Program-made: the position numbers and the translations under genes
Assembly: GCA_900551675.1 (NCBI GenBank)
Contig: URXH01000008.1
Span: 1-32,189, forward strand
From: an uncultured bacterium
GTDB lineage: Bacteria; Cyanobacteriota; Vampirovibrionia; Gastranaerophilales; Gastranaerophilaceae
Direction: 5' to 3'
Length of the DNA: 32,189 nucleotides
Notes under the pieces: model-generated
Told to the model about the DNA's origin: nothing
The model's database searches: none
What the model saw: the letters and a program-made list of their open reading frames with translations, nothing else
In this document: positions 1 through 8,829 of the stretch, in pieces
Layout of the letters: every line of letters begins with the position of its first letter
How positions within the stretch are numbered: the stretch's first letter is position 1

Positions 1-785
1 TGAAACGAACTTATTCACCTATTCACTTATTTACTCATTCCCTTAAAAAACGAGCCGCCTTTACTCTTGCAGAAGTCTTAATAACATTAGGAATTATAGG
101 CATTGTAGCTGCAATGACACTGCCATCGGTAGTGTCTAAGTATCAAGAAAAAGCGTGGCTGACTGCATTTAAGAAAACCTATTCCGTTTTAACTCAGGCA
201 TATTTGCGAGCATCAGAGGATTACGGTACTGCTAATACATGGTGTGCCGAGAAAAATAGAGAATGTGCCAAAACCTATTTTAATATTTTATCTCCTTATT
301 TAAATATTAGTGAGGTATGGGGCTATGAAAGACCGAGTATTTTTAATAAAACATCTTATCGTGATTTAGATGGAAGTGGTATGGGTACTAACGATATTTT
401 TACAAAAGATTATTATAAGTTTGCATTAAGTGACGGTACAATAATCGGTATATCTGATATTAGTTCACAAGATATCAATTCTGCACTTTTACATGTTGAT
501 ATAAATGGCTTTAGAGGGCCAAATCAACTTGGAAAAGATATTTTCTATTTTTCTTTAATACGCCGTGATGATACCCCTGTAATCGGCGGTTATTCATTGT
601 GGTGGGTAGCCGATAATCCGTGTACTACTGAAAAGGGCAGTGGCTGGTGGCGTGGCGGGGGTTGTTCTTTATGGATAATAGCAACGGGTAATATGGATTA
701 TCTGCATAGAGATTTAACTACTGATGAGTGGAGAAAGGCAGTACAAAATCTGCTTTTGGATTTGCATAAAGATTCTCTTGACTAA
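1..785 (+). CDS. Type IV pilin-like / type II secretion pseudopilin-like protein (start codon cut by window edge)
   Basis: The reading frame is open to the left edge. The first two bases, TG, followed by AAA CGA, would be the end of an ATG (or GTG/TTG) start, so only one base is probably missing. The N-terminus is a classic class III prepilin leader: a short basic stretch (KKRAA), then FTLAEVLITLGIIGIVAAMT. Cleavage is expected before the Phe, with Glu at mature position 5 and a hydrophobic helix. The globular part (about 220 residues) has DLDGSG and DINGFRGPNQLGKD segments of the kind that bind calcium in pseudopilins, plus a Trp/Gly/Cys-rich tail. Such proteins are abundant in Gastranaerophilales. 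It probably sits in the inner membrane and assembles into a pseudopilus or pilus. The following gene has its own promoter. Whether it is a structural or minor subunit cannot be told. Confidence 0.82.
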   Translation, partial: KRTYSPIHLFTHSLKKRAAFTLAEVLITLGIIGIVAAMTLPSVVSKYQEKAWLTAFKKTYSVLTQAYLRASEDYGTANTWCAEKNRECAKTYFNILSPYLNISEVWGYERPSIFNKTSYRDLDGSGMGTNDIFTKDYYKFALSDGTIIGISDISSQDINSALLHVDINGFRGPNQLGKDIFYFSLIRRDDTPVIGGYSLWWVADNPCTTEKGSGWWRGGGCSLWIIATGNMDYLHRDLTTDEWRKAVQNLLLDLHKDSLD

Positions 786-793
786 ATATTTTA

Positions 794-822
794 TTGCTTC
801 TTCAGGCTAAATATGCTACAAT
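794..822 (+). promoter_or_regulatory. Sigma70 promoter of the CpaE-like gene, leaderless architecture
   Basis: TTGCTT at 794-799, a 17-nt spacer, and TACAAT at 817-822 preceded by an extended -10 TG (814-815). The ATG at 829 starts 6 nt after the -10 box, so the transcript should begin at or next to the A of ATG. The only SD-like triplet (AGG, 824-826) is 2 nt from ATG, too close to act as a ribosome binding site. Confidence 0.72.
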
Positions 823-828
823 CAGGTT

Positions 829-2001
829 ATGAAACATAGTATTCCTATTATTGTTATATCTGAGCAAACTTATACTGTAGAACTTTTGAAACGGTTTATT
901 CAAAATAGCAGCGATAAGTTTTCCTTTTTTGCTGATACTGCAGATTTTTCAAAAGCTTATAATGCTGTTAAGGAACTTCAAAAAGTTCTTGTGATTGCAG
1001 ATATTTCTGATTATCAGGAGCAGGCATTGAATTTTGTTTCAAAATTGGTCTCAGAATTTAAAGACTGCAGGGTTGTAGTCATTTCAGACAAACCTGATGT
1101 TGATATTGTTATAAGGGCAATGCGAGTAGGAGCTTTTGATTTCCTTTCTCAACCTGTTATTCAAAATGAATTTGAAGAAGTTCTAAACAAAACTTATAAT
1201 GATTTAACTGGTATTGTGCCTAAAAGGTCAAAATGCCGCGTGATTACGGTTTATTCAAATAAAGGAGGTGTCGGCAAAACTTCGATTGCCTCTAATTTAG
1301 CTGTTGAATTGGCCAAAATTACAAAAGAAAATGTTGCGCTTATTGATTTGAATTTTCAGCTCGGAGATGTTACAACTTTTTTGGATTTAAAGCCGTCTTT
1401 CAACATTTCTTATATGCTTCAAAATCTGGATAAGATAAATGAAGATTTTCTGCTTTCAACTCTTGAAAAATATAAAGATACAAGCTTATATGTGCTTGCG
1501 GATCCTCCTTATTTCAAGCAGGCAGATTATTTTTCTGATGCAGATATAACAAAACTTTTTAATATTCTGAGAGATACATTTTCTTATGTGGTTGTTGATA
1601 CCTCTGGAGGTTTTGACAGTAAGGCATTGACAGCGCTTGAAAATTCGGATCTGATATTTTTTGTAACTATTGTTAATCTGCCGGCTGTAAGAAATTGTCA
1701 GCGTTGTCTGGAGTTGTTTGCAAAACTCGGTTTTAGTGATGAAAAAGTGCAGATTCTAATTAATCGTTACATGGAAAATGATGAGATAAAAGCAGAGGAT
1801 GTAGAAGAAGTAATCGGTAAAAACATATACTGGAAGATACCAAATAATTATTTTACAATGATGGCATCAATAAATAAAGGTGTTCCTGTTTGTGATGTAA
1901 ATCAGGATTCTAATGTTGCGCAGAGTTATAAAAATTTGGCTTTGATGGTATCTGATACTGTTTACCGCCAAAAATTCAGCAAAAATTCAGGAAAGGTATA
2001 A
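829..2001 (+). CDS. CpaE/TadZ-like receiver-MinD/ParA ATPase
   Basis: The protein has 390 residues. Residues 1-125 form a receiver-like domain: a beta-strand ending in Asp58 (VLVIADIS) and an IRAMRVGAFDFLSQPV segment typical of helix 4-strand 5 of response regulators. It lacks a complete acidic pocket, so phosphorylation is doubtful. Residues 135-385 are a MinD/ParA-type ATPase with the deviant Walker A motif NKGGVGKTS (144-152), LIDLNFQLGD, and a VVVDTSGG switch/Walker B strand. This architecture is that of CpaE/TadZ, which positions the Tad pilus machine at a site in the cell. The next gene, 4 nt downstream, encodes a CpaF-like ATPase, which supports the call. No TadB/TadC, CpaB or CpaC genes are present in the window. 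Translation probably starts on a leaderless mRNA. Confidence 0.82.
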   Translation: MKHSIPIIVISEQTYTVELLKRFIQNSSDKFSFFADTADFSKAYNAVKELQKVLVIADISDYQEQALNFVSKLVSEFKDCRVVVISDKPDVDIVIRAMRVGAFDFLSQPVIQNEFEEVLNKTYNDLTGIVPKRSKCRVITVYSNKGGVGKTSIASNLAVELAKITKENVALIDLNFQLGDVTTFLDLKPSFNISYMLQNLDKINEDFLLSTLEKYKDTSLYVLADPPYFKQADYFSDADITKLFNILRDTFSYVVVDTSGGFDSKALTALENSDLIFFVTIVNLPAVRNCQRCLELFAKLGFSDEKVQILINRYMENDEIKAEDVEEVIGKNIYWKIPNNYFTMMASINKGVPVCDVNQDSNVAQSYKNLALMVSDTVYRQKFSKNSGKV

Positions 2002-2005
2002 GAAA

Positions 2006-3376
2006 GTGCTGCAAAACAGTAAGCTGAGCTCAAGATTTAAAAAAGATAAATTAAAAGAGAATTCATTAAAAAAATTACCCGAAAAATTTGTGCTGGCAAA
2101 AACTTTAGAAAAAAATGCCGTAAAGACGGAGATTGCACCTGAAATTAATGCAGATGATTCTTATGAGAATATTCAGCCGGAAATTTCCGATTTATTTGAT
2201 GAAGATGTATTAAAACAAGCTTTACTTGAAAAAATCGATTCAATTCCTGTATGGTTTGAGTATACTCCCCAAAAGCAAAAAGATTTGATTAAAAGTTTTG
2301 TTGAAAATAAATTGTCAGTTGAAAATGTTTTTTTAGAACAAGAGCAAAAAGAGGCGCTGATAGATAAACTTTTTACCTCAATTATGGGGTTTGGACCTCT
2401 TGATTATTTGATTGCGCAGAATAATGTTGATGCTGTTTTTGTTAACGGTACAAAAAGCGTTTATATTGAAATTGCAGGCAAAGTTTTAAATACAGAAATG
2501 TCTCTTAATGATATGCAGATGAATTTTATAATAAACAATATTTCAAATATGTCAGGTGTGTCTATAGATGAATCAAAAAGTATATGGAATGTTAAAGTAA
2601 ATAATTTGTATATTACAGTTATTACTCCTGCGTTTTCTCAGTGCGGCTTTAATATTTCTATAAGAAAAATCCTGCCCTGTTCAATAGATAGCTTGATTGA
2701 AAGAAATATGGTGTCAAAAGAAATATTTGACTTCCTTGTATCTGTGATTGATTCTAAGAAAAATATTGTTATATCAGGCGACATAAATTCAGGTAAAACA
2801 ACTCTTTTAGACACATTAATAAATACTGCGCTTTTAAACAAACGTGCTGCAATTTTTGAAAATCAGCCGGAACTTTCTGTATGTTCGGATACATTTATGA
2901 AATTTTCAGCAGACAGAAAAAATGATGATTTTCAGGTACTTGTTTCAAATGTTCTAAAAATGATGCCCGAGTATATAATTGCAGATTTTAATTCGCCTGT
3001 TCCCGAGATATCGGAAGCTAACGGGGTGATTTTTACATTGAGGGCTTCTTCTGTTGAATCTGCGCTTACAAAACTCGTTTCCGGTTTTTTACGCTATGAT
3101 AATTCTTCCGAAAAATATGCAAAACTGAAAGTTTATACTGATTATGACTATATAGTGCAAATTAACCGCTGTAATGATGGTGTCAAGCGCATAATTTCAA
3201 TTGTAGAGCTTAAGCCTGCAAGAACATCTGCTTTGTCTGTTAAAGTTATTGCTAAATTTGTTGACGGTAGTTATATCAGCGAGATTCCTCAGCCTTTGAC
3301 TTCAATTCGTGCTGAATCTTTAATCTCTCAAGCAGGTTCGATGTCTGCGCGTTTTGTTGAACAAAAACAGGTTTAG
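2006..3376 (+). CDS. CpaF/TadA-like secretion ATPase with degenerate catalytic motifs
   Basis: The protein has 456 residues and starts with GTG 4 nt after the CpaE-like stop; GGAAAGG lies upstream inside the previous gene. An N-terminal basic, low-complexity region (1-60) precedes a CpaF-like N-domain with the family signatures LFTSIMGFGPLDYLI and FVNGTKSVYIE..GK (124-159). Walker A GDINSGKT is at 258-265. Beyond that the motifs fail: the Asp box is FENQPEL (284-290) instead of TIED.xE, the Walker B region is PEYIIADFNSP (321-331) where CpaF has PDRIIVGEVRG, and the His box reads FTLRASS (343-349) instead of TTIHANS. The fold is conserved, but hydrolysis may be weak or absent. It may be a regulatory partner of another ATPase. 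Its last 101 bp overlap a gene on the other strand. Confidence 0.8.
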   Translation: MLQNSKLSSRFKKDKLKENSLKKLPEKFVLAKTLEKNAVKTEIAPEINADDSYENIQPEISDLFDEDVLKQALLEKIDSIPVWFEYTPQKQKDLIKSFVENKLSVENVFLEQEQKEALIDKLFTSIMGFGPLDYLIAQNNVDAVFVNGTKSVYIEIAGKVLNTEMSLNDMQMNFIINNISNMSGVSIDESKSIWNVKVNNLYITVITPAFSQCGFNISIRKILPCSIDSLIERNMVSKEIFDFLVSVIDSKKNIVISGDINSGKTTLLDTLINTALLNKRAAIFENQPELSVCSDTFMKFSADRKNDDFQVLVSNVLKMMPEYIIADFNSPVPEISEANGVIFTLRASSVESALTKLVSGFLRYDNSSEKYAKLKVYTDYDYIVQINRCNDGVKRIISIVELKPARTSALSVKVIAKFVDGSYISEIPQPLTSIRAESLISQAGSMSARFVEQKQV

Positions 3377-4334
3377 GAACGTTCATTGTATTAAAAATAT
3401 TTTTAATTCTCGACTGGTTTACAAAACCTGAACTTATTTGATCAATACCCGGGTTTATGTATTTTTTCATAATTTGTTTATCTACAAAATTGTTAACAGG
3501 ATTTGCAAATAAAAACAGGGCTGTAAAACCGCCCAGCGTTTTGAGGAGTTTATTTTTGAAAATAAGCGAATTCTGATATTCCTTAAGTGCGTTGCGTGTA
3601 GCCTGATATGAATAGTCGCTTTCCTTATACATTTCTTTCATTTTGGGTAAAATTGCATTATATTTTTTGTATATTTTTGCAGGAACATGTTTTTTATCGT
3701 TATTTTTTAGAGCTGTCATTATTTCAAAAGTTTTTTTTGCATTTTTTTCTGCAAAAGCATAAATTTTATTTTTGTCATTAACCAGCAGAGCGTACCTTGT
3801 TGTAAAAAATTTATTATATAAGCGCTTAAATATATTTATAGTTCGTTTTTCGTTGTTGCGTGCATTTATTTTATTGTCAAGAGTTGTTAGAATTGTATCT
3901 TGAAAATGACTGTAGCTGTCAAGAGATGTGCCGTGCGCCTGTTCGATAACGCTTTTTGTATGTTTATATATTGCATCTTTCGCGTTTCCGCTTATTCCGG
4001 ATTTGTCAATTTTCCCGAGCGGCGAGACCATGCACTGCACTGCGAAGATAAGTACAGGGAGTGCTATTAAAGATGTAAGGCCTTGAAATATTGTGCGTTT
4101 TAAAGCCCTTTTGGCACTTGGATTGTAATTATCTTTATCGTTTTTGTATTTGTCATAAATATCCGCACCGAGGTACATAAATGTCGGAGCCCACAGTGCA
4201 GCACCTAATTTGGGTGCAATTTCGGAAATTGCCGTACCGATTTCGTTAGAATATGACATTAAAACAGGTATTGTCCTGTTAAGAGGGTCATGATATTTCG
4301 TGTTTTGTGTCTTAGTATCTGTAGGGTTTATCAA
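3276..4334 (-). CDS. Unknown lineage-type membrane protein, two hydrophobic segments
   Basis: The protein has 352 residues and a proposed TTG start at 4334. The N-terminus (1-70) is soluble, with a distinctive [18 protein letters not shown] stretch. A first hydrophobic segment spans about 83-103 and a second about 265-284, separated by a lysine-rich helical region. The tail is polar ([17 protein letters not shown]). No known enzyme motif is visible. Its 3' end lies inside the CpaF-like gene on the opposite strand (101-bp convergent overlap). It is probably an envelope-associated protein restricted to this lineage; function unknown. An in-frame Met at residue 26 is an alternative start, and a 5-codon reading frame (MEIKY) ends on the TTG as TTGA. 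Confidence 0.6.
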   Translation of the reverse strand: MINPTDTKTQNTKYHDPLNRTIPVLMSYSNEIGTAISEIAPKLGAALWAPTFMYLGADIYDKYKNDKDNYNPSAKRALKRTIFQGLTSLIALPVLIFAVQCMVSPLGKIDKSGISGNAKDAIYKHTKSVIEQAHGTSLDSYSHFQDTILTTLDNKINARNNEKRTINIFKRLYNKFFTTRYALLVNDKNKIYAFAEKNAKKTFEIMTALKNNDKKHVPAKIYKKYNAILPKMKEMYKESDYSYQATRNALKEYQNSLIFKNKLLKTLGGFTALFLFANPVNNFVDKQIMKKYINPGIDQISSGFVNQSRIKNIFNTMNVPKPVFVQQNAQTSNLLERLKIQHELKSKAEESR

Positions 4335-4385
4335 TATTTTATTTCCATTTTTGTACTTTTATATATAATCCTCTAAAAAAAAATT

Positions 4386-4414
4386 TTTGCTACTATTTAT
4401 TCTTCAGGTATAAT
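4386..4414 (+). promoter_or_regulatory. uvrB promoter, leaderless architecture
   Basis: TTTGCT at 4386-4391, a 17-nt spacer, and a perfect TATAAT at 4409-4414. The ATG of uvrB follows after exactly 6 nt (4421), so the mRNA is predicted to start at the start codon. The nearest AGG is 12 nt upstream of ATG and lies at the edge of the -10 box, so it would not be in the transcript. Confidence 0.7.
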
Positions 4415-4420
4415 TTTGTT

Positions 4421-6409
4421 ATGGAAAACAGATTTAAAATATGTTCAAAATACAAGCCTGCGGGAGATCAGCCAAAAGCGATAGATGAGCTTGTAAAAGG
4501 TATTGAACAAGGAGATGATGCTCAGACTCTTCTCGGAATTACGGGCTCAGGCAAAACTTTTACTATTGCAAATGTTATAGAAAGAGTTCAGAAGCCTACG
4601 CTAATTATTGCGCATAATAAAACTCTTGCAGCGCAGTTATATAATGAATTTAAAGAGCTTTTTCCCGAAAATGCCGTTGAATATTTTATAAGCTACTATG
4701 ATTACTATCAGCCTGAGGCATATATTCCGCGTACTGATACTTTTATTGAAAAATCGGCATCTATCAACGAAGAAATAGACAGGCTGCGGCATAATGCAAC
4801 AAGGTGTCTTTATGAACGGAATGACGTCATTATTGTTGCCTCTGTAAGTTGTATTTATGGTCTCGGTCTTCCTGAAAATTACTTTAAAGGTTCGGTTGAA
4901 CTGAATGTCGGCGATGAAGTCGCACGCGATGACTTGTTAAAACATCTTGTAAGCGTACAGTATTCCCGTAATGATCTTGTTCTTGAGCGCTCTACATTTC
5001 GTGCGAGAGGTGATATTGTAGAAATTATGCCGGCGTATGAAAAAATTATTACGAGAATTTATTTTTTCGGAGATGAAATTGAAAAAATAGTAAGAATTGA
5101 TAATGTAACCGGAGAAATTCTTGAAACTCCGAAGAAAGTTGTTATTTATCCTGCCGTTCATTATCTTTCTTATGATGAAAATGTTGATGAAACTATTAAA
5201 TTGATACAAGCTGAACTTGAAAGCAGGCTGGTTGAACTTCATAATGAAAATAAACTGGTTGAAGCTCAGAGGCTGGAACAGCGCGTTAAATACGATATCG
5301 AAATGATAAAAGAAATGGGCTACTGTTCCGGTATAGAAAATTATTCGCGAATAATTGAGCGGCGTCCGCAGGGTTCTGCTCCGGCAACTCTTCTTGATTA
5401 TTTCAGGGGTGATTTTTTAACCGTAATTGACGAATCTCATGTTACCTTGCCCCAGCTGAAAGGGATGTATCATGGCGATTCATCAAGAAAAAATACATTA
5501 ATAGAGTATGGATTCAGGCTGCCATGTGCACGAGATAACAGACCTTTGAAAAATGAAGAATTTTTTAAAAAGGTTCATCAGAAAATCTATATTTCAGCAA
5601 CACCTGGAGATTTTGAGCGGAAAACATCTGCTCAGTTAGTTGAACAGATTATCAGACCGACAGGGCTTGTTGATCCGAAAATTTCTGTACGTCCCATCGA
5701 ATCCCAGATCAATGATCTTAAAGAAGAAATTAAAAAGCGTGCCGAAAAAGACGAGCGCGTACTGATTACTACTTTGACAAAGCGTATGGCTGAAGATTTG
5801 ACTGATTTCTTTGTTCAGGAAGGAATTAAGGTAAGATATCTGCACAGCGAAATACAATCTCTTGAGCGCGTTGAAATATTGAGAGATTTGAGACTCGGTG
5901 AATTTGATGTTTTAATAGGGGTAAACCTTTTAAGAGAAGGACTTGATATTCCTGAAGTATCCCTTGTCGCAATCATGGATGCTGACAAGGAAGGTTTTTT
6001 ACGCTCCGAAACGAGTTTAATTCAGACAATAGGCCGTGCAGCAAGAAATGCATGCGGTGAAGTTATTATGTATGCTGATAGAATAACGGAGTCAATGGAA
6101 AAAGCAATTTCCGAAACCGAGCGCAGACGCAAAATCCAGCTTGATTACAATAAAAAATACGGTATTATCCCTCAGACCATTAAAAAGCCGATTGAAAATA
6201 ATCTGCTTTCTCTTGTTGCAAGCTACAGAGATCTTGAAGATATTGTCGCAGAAGAAATGGTCGATATGGGGATTGATAAAAAAGATTTGCCAAAACTTAT
6301 CGACAAACTTGAAAAAGATATGCATAAAGCGGCAAAAATTCTTGACTTTGAGCGCGCTGCAGAAATAAGAGATAAATTGAAAAAAATGCGTGAAATGCTT
6401 AATGGTTAA
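4421..6409 (+). CDS. uvrB: UvrABC system protein B (excinuclease helicase subunit)
   Basis: The full-length protein (662 residues, normal for UvrB) performs damage verification in nucleotide excision repair, together with UvrA and UvrC. Walker A GITGSGKT is at 39-46. The DNA-wedging beta-hairpin region is visible as [12 protein letters not shown] near residue 90. The DEAH-like box TVIDESH lies near residue 338, the helicase motif [11 protein letters not shown] follows, and motifs V/VI appear as [10 protein letters not shown] and QTIGRAARN. The UVR coiled-coil domain ([20 protein letters not shown]) closes the protein and recruits UvrC. The gene stands alone, without uvrA or uvrC. Its TAA stop overlaps the stop of the convergent gene. 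Confidence 0.97.
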   Translation: MENRFKICSKYKPAGDQPKAIDELVKGIEQGDDAQTLLGITGSGKTFTIANVIERVQKPTLIIAHNKTLAAQLYNEFKELFPENAVEYFISYYDYYQPEAYIPRTDTFIEKSASINEEIDRLRHNATRCLYERNDVIIVASVSCIYGLGLPENYFKGSVELNVGDEVARDDLLKHLVSVQYSRNDLVLERSTFRARGDIVEIMPAYEKIITRIYFFGDEIEKIVRIDNVTGEILETPKKVVIYPAVHYLSYDENVDETIKLIQAELESRLVELHNENKLVEAQRLEQRVKYDIEMIKEMGYCSGIENYSRIIERRPQGSAPATLLDYFRGDFLTVIDESHVTLPQLKGMYHGDSSRKNTLIEYGFRLPCARDNRPLKNEEFFKKVHQKIYISATPGDFERKTSAQLVEQIIRPTGLVDPKISVRPIESQINDLKEEIKKRAEKDERVLITTLTKRMAEDLTDFFVQEGIKVRYLHSEIQSLERVEILRDLRLGEFDVLIGVNLLREGLDIPEVSLVAIMDADKEGFLRSETSLIQTIGRAARNACGEVIMYADRITESMEKAISETERRRKIQLDYNKKYGIIPQTIKKPIENNLLSLVASYRDLEDIVAEEMVDMGIDKKDLPKLIDKLEKDMHKAAKILDFERAAEIRDKLKKMREMLNG

Positions 6410-7131
6410 ATAATTTTATCTTCGTTTTCTTTTACCGCAATCGTTTCGTATCCAACCTGTGCAAGATAATGACCGCACATTGCAAGATTAAATATTAAAA
6501 CCATACTCCAGTAAAATGTTGCAATAGGATGCGGAATTCCGAAAAATACCCATACAATATACGTTACGGGGGCTATGAGTATTGCATCTGCAATGGCAAC
6601 CTGCGGAATCATAAATATTATCGCAATCATTATGTCCATGCTTGATTCAGAAATAGTTTTCAGATTGTATGCATCCGCAATTTTAAATGTTTTAGCATAA
6701 CAAAGGTAACCTGTGAGCATCATTGAACCGAAAACTCCCCAGACAATACACTTAAAAACAAGCAGTGTATTAGGTTCCGTCATATAATTTACGAGTATAT
6801 TGTTAACAAAGACTGCAAGCCAGCAATTTACCGCAATTAAAGGACCGAGAGCAACTGCTCCTTTTATGCCTGCCCAGAAAATCCTAAAAATATTAAATGA
6901 CGGCAAAATATGATCTTTACCATTTCTTACATTTTTTGTGCATTCTATTAAAAATCCGAAAAGAAGAAGAAAAGTTACGGCACCAGCTGCCCAAAATGCT
7001 GAAAGCCCGTTTTTTTCAGTATTTGTATATAATACGGTACAAAAGTATACAGGTATAGCAAATAAAATGTATTTTGTTAAGGCGTTGTCATCCTGAACAG
7101 CTTCTTCAAAAGCGTCTTTAATAGATGCCAT
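6406..7131 (-). CDS. DUF4013-like multi-pass membrane protein
   Basis: The protein has 241 residues and about six hydrophobic segments, with soluble ends ([16 protein letters not shown]... and ...VKENEDKII). After the second segment comes [23 protein letters not shown], which resembles the loop between helices in DUF4013 membrane proteins (a 'gk...LPpw' pattern). The function of that family is unknown. SD AGGGA precedes the ATG. It follows the long minus-strand operon after 66 nt but has its own promoter. It converges on uvrB with overlapping stop codons. The family assignment is from pattern only. Confidence 0.68.
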   Translation of the reverse strand: MASIKDAFEEAVQDDNALTKYILFAIPVYFCTVLYTNTEKNGLSAFWAAGAVTFLLLFGFLIECTKNVRNGKDHILPSFNIFRIFWAGIKGAVALGPLIAVNCWLAVFVNNILVNYMTEPNTLLVFKCIVWGVFGSMMLTGYLCYAKTFKIADAYNLKTISESSMDIMIAIIFMIPQVAIADAILIAPVTYIVWVFFGIPHPIATFYWSMVLIFNLAMCGHYLAQVGYETIAVKENEDKII

Positions 7132-7161
7132 ACTTTTATTCCCTCTCTATTCTTTAACTTT

Positions 7162-7190
7162 AATATAACACGGTATAAATGAAAAAACAA
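7162..7190 (-). promoter_or_regulatory. Promoter for the DUF4013-like gene
   Basis: Read on the minus strand: TTGTTT (7190-7185), a 17-nt spacer, and TATATT (7167-7162) with an extended -10 TGT just before it. It lies wholly between the kinase stop and this gene, so the membrane protein can be expressed independently of the operon. Confidence 0.62.
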
Positions 7191-7197
7191 GAATATT

Positions 7198-8283
7198 TTA
7201 CGGCAGTACTACCGTGAATTTGCTGCCTTCTTTGTATACGCTTTCTGCAGTTATTGTACCTTTATGCATTTTAACAAATTCCTGTGCAATAGCAAGTCCG
7301 AGTCCTGTAGAATTAGCTTTTGCTTCAGCCTGTTCAAATGTTTTAAATATCTTTTTTAAATCTTTTTTTTCAATCCCGATCCCGTTATCTTCAACTGTAA
7401 TAATAGTACGACCGTTATTTTGACTGCATTCCAATATAATTCGCCCATTTGCAGGCGTATATTTAATGGCATTGCTCAAAAGGTTTAAGAGTATCTGTTG
7501 AAACTTCTGGTAATCCGCAGTTATTTCAAAATTGCAGATATTCTTTTTTAAATCTAAATTTTTCTTTATTATTAAAGGATTTATAAGATTAATAACTTCC
7601 TGAATGCAATCTAAAGTGTAAAATTTTTGCATGTTCAGTTTCATAGCTTTTGCTTCAATTTTGGAGATGTCCAATATTTCATTTACCATTTCAAGAAGCC
7701 TTAATGACGAAATTTTTATGTCATTTACGTACTCTTTTTGTTTATTATTCAGCTTTCCCGTAAATTCGTTTCCTAAAATTTCCGAAAATCCGAGTATTGA
7801 ATTTATAGGCGTTCTGAGTTCATGTGATATATGAGAGATAAATTTTGTTTTAGCTTCTTGTGAAGCTTTAATTTTTTTTGTATCTTTATGAATTTTTGAA
7901 AATCCCTGCTGGATTGCCTCTATCTGTATTTTTGAAATCTTGGAGATTTCGCAGTCTTTTATAATATCTGAAATTACAGATGCGCAGGTTTTGAATAATT
8001 TTTTGTCATTGTTGCTGAAAACATTTCCTGCTATAACAATTTGACCATAGCAGGTATTTTTGAAAAATAAGTTTTCGCATAAATATGAACCGGAAGATTT
8101 TATATCCATGGAGTCTGTATTAAAAAGATACTCAGGTTTTTCCGAGTTCGTCAGATTTATATACCCTGCATCAAAGTCTATAATTTGATTTAGAATTTCG
8201 AAAATATTTTTTTCAAAATTCTCATCCGTCTTAATTTTATAAAATTCAGGTATTTTTTCAACGGCATTTTCAAAACAGTTCAA
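7198..8283 (-). CDS. Orphan soluble histidine kinase
   Basis: The protein has 361 residues and no membrane segment. Residues 1-115 form a small alpha/beta sensor region, GAF-like in its spacing (IIDFDAGYINLT...CYGQIVIAGNVF). A helical linker leads to a HisKA domain with the H-box SHISHELRTP, phosphoacceptor His154. The HATPase_c domain has the N-box LLNLLSNAIKYTP (Asn271), the G1 box DNGIGI (299-304), and the G2 box GLGLAI (327-332), all intact. The start is TTG at 8283, supported by GGAG lying over the hpt stop codon. No response regulator gene is nearby, so its partner must be elsewhere. It is the last gene of the operon that begins at 13935. Catalytic competence is likely; the signal it senses is unknown. 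Confidence 0.88.
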   Translation of the reverse strand: MNCFENAVEKIPEFYKIKTDENFEKNIFEILNQIIDFDAGYINLTNSEKPEYLFNTDSMDIKSSGSYLCENLFFKNTCYGQIVIAGNVFSNNDKKLFKTCASVISDIIKDCEISKISKIQIEAIQQGFSKIHKDTKKIKASQEAKTKFISHISHELRTPINSILGFSEILGNEFTGKLNNKQKEYVNDIKISSLRLLEMVNEILDISKIEAKAMKLNMQKFYTLDCIQEVINLINPLIIKKNLDLKKNICNFEITADYQKFQQILLNLLSNAIKYTPANGRIILECSQNNGRTIITVEDNGIGIEKKDLKKIFKTFEQAEAKANSTGLGLAIAQEFVKMHKGTITAESVYKEGSKFTVVLP

Positions 8284-8286
8284 TTT

Positions 8287-8826
8287 TTACTCCAGATCAG
8301 ATTTATCCATATAACCTATATATTTTAAATTTCTGTAAAGCCCGTCATAATCAAGACCGTACCCGATAAGAAATTTATCATCAACTTCAAATCCGTAGTA
8401 ATCCGGATCAACTTCGGTCAGCCTTGTTGCTTTTTTATCAAGAAGCGAACAAAATTTTGTTGATTTTGTATGAAAATTGCAGCTGATAAAATCAAGAAGA
8501 AATTTAGCAGTTAATCCTGTATCAACGATATCTTCTATAATTAAAACATTTTTACCGTTAATATCAGGAAGATCTATGTTTACGGCGTTCACTTTTCCTG
8601 AAGTTGAAGTGCCTCCGTTGTAGCTTGAAAGCCTTATAAATTCCATCTTTAACGGCATATTAAGATGTTTGACAAGATCCACCGTGAACATTACAGCGCC
8701 TTTTAGAACACAAATAGCAATAACTTCTTCCTGCCCGTAAAATTTATTTAATTCATCAGCTATCTCTTTAATTCTAGATTGAATTTGTTTTTCGTCAAAA
8801 AGAATTTTTAATTTATTAATGTCCAT
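8287..8826 (-). CDS. hpt: Hypoxanthine(-guanine) phosphoribosyltransferase
   Basis: The 179-residue protein has the normal bacterial HPRT length. It salvages hypoxanthine/guanine to IMP/GMP using PRPP in the cytosol. The PRPP-binding loop IIEDIVDTGLT starts at residue 96. VLKGAVMF (40-47) and the metal/pyrophosphate region EFIRLSSYNGG are also present, and DDKFLIGYGLDYDGLYRNL is the purine-binding segment near the C-terminus. The gene follows tilS after 3 nt, a pairing widely conserved in bacteria, where ftsH often comes next. Here a histidine kinase takes that place. SD GAGAGG precedes the start. Confidence 0.95.
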   Translation of the reverse strand: MDINKLKILFDEKQIQSRIKEIADELNKFYGQEEVIAICVLKGAVMFTVDLVKHLNMPLKMEFIRLSSYNGGTSTSGKVNAVNIDLPDINGKNVLIIEDIVDTGLTAKFLLDFISCNFHTKSTKFCSLLDKKATRLTEVDPDYYGFEVDDKFLIGYGLDYDGLYRNLKYIGYMDKSDLE

Positions 8827-8829
8827 AAC

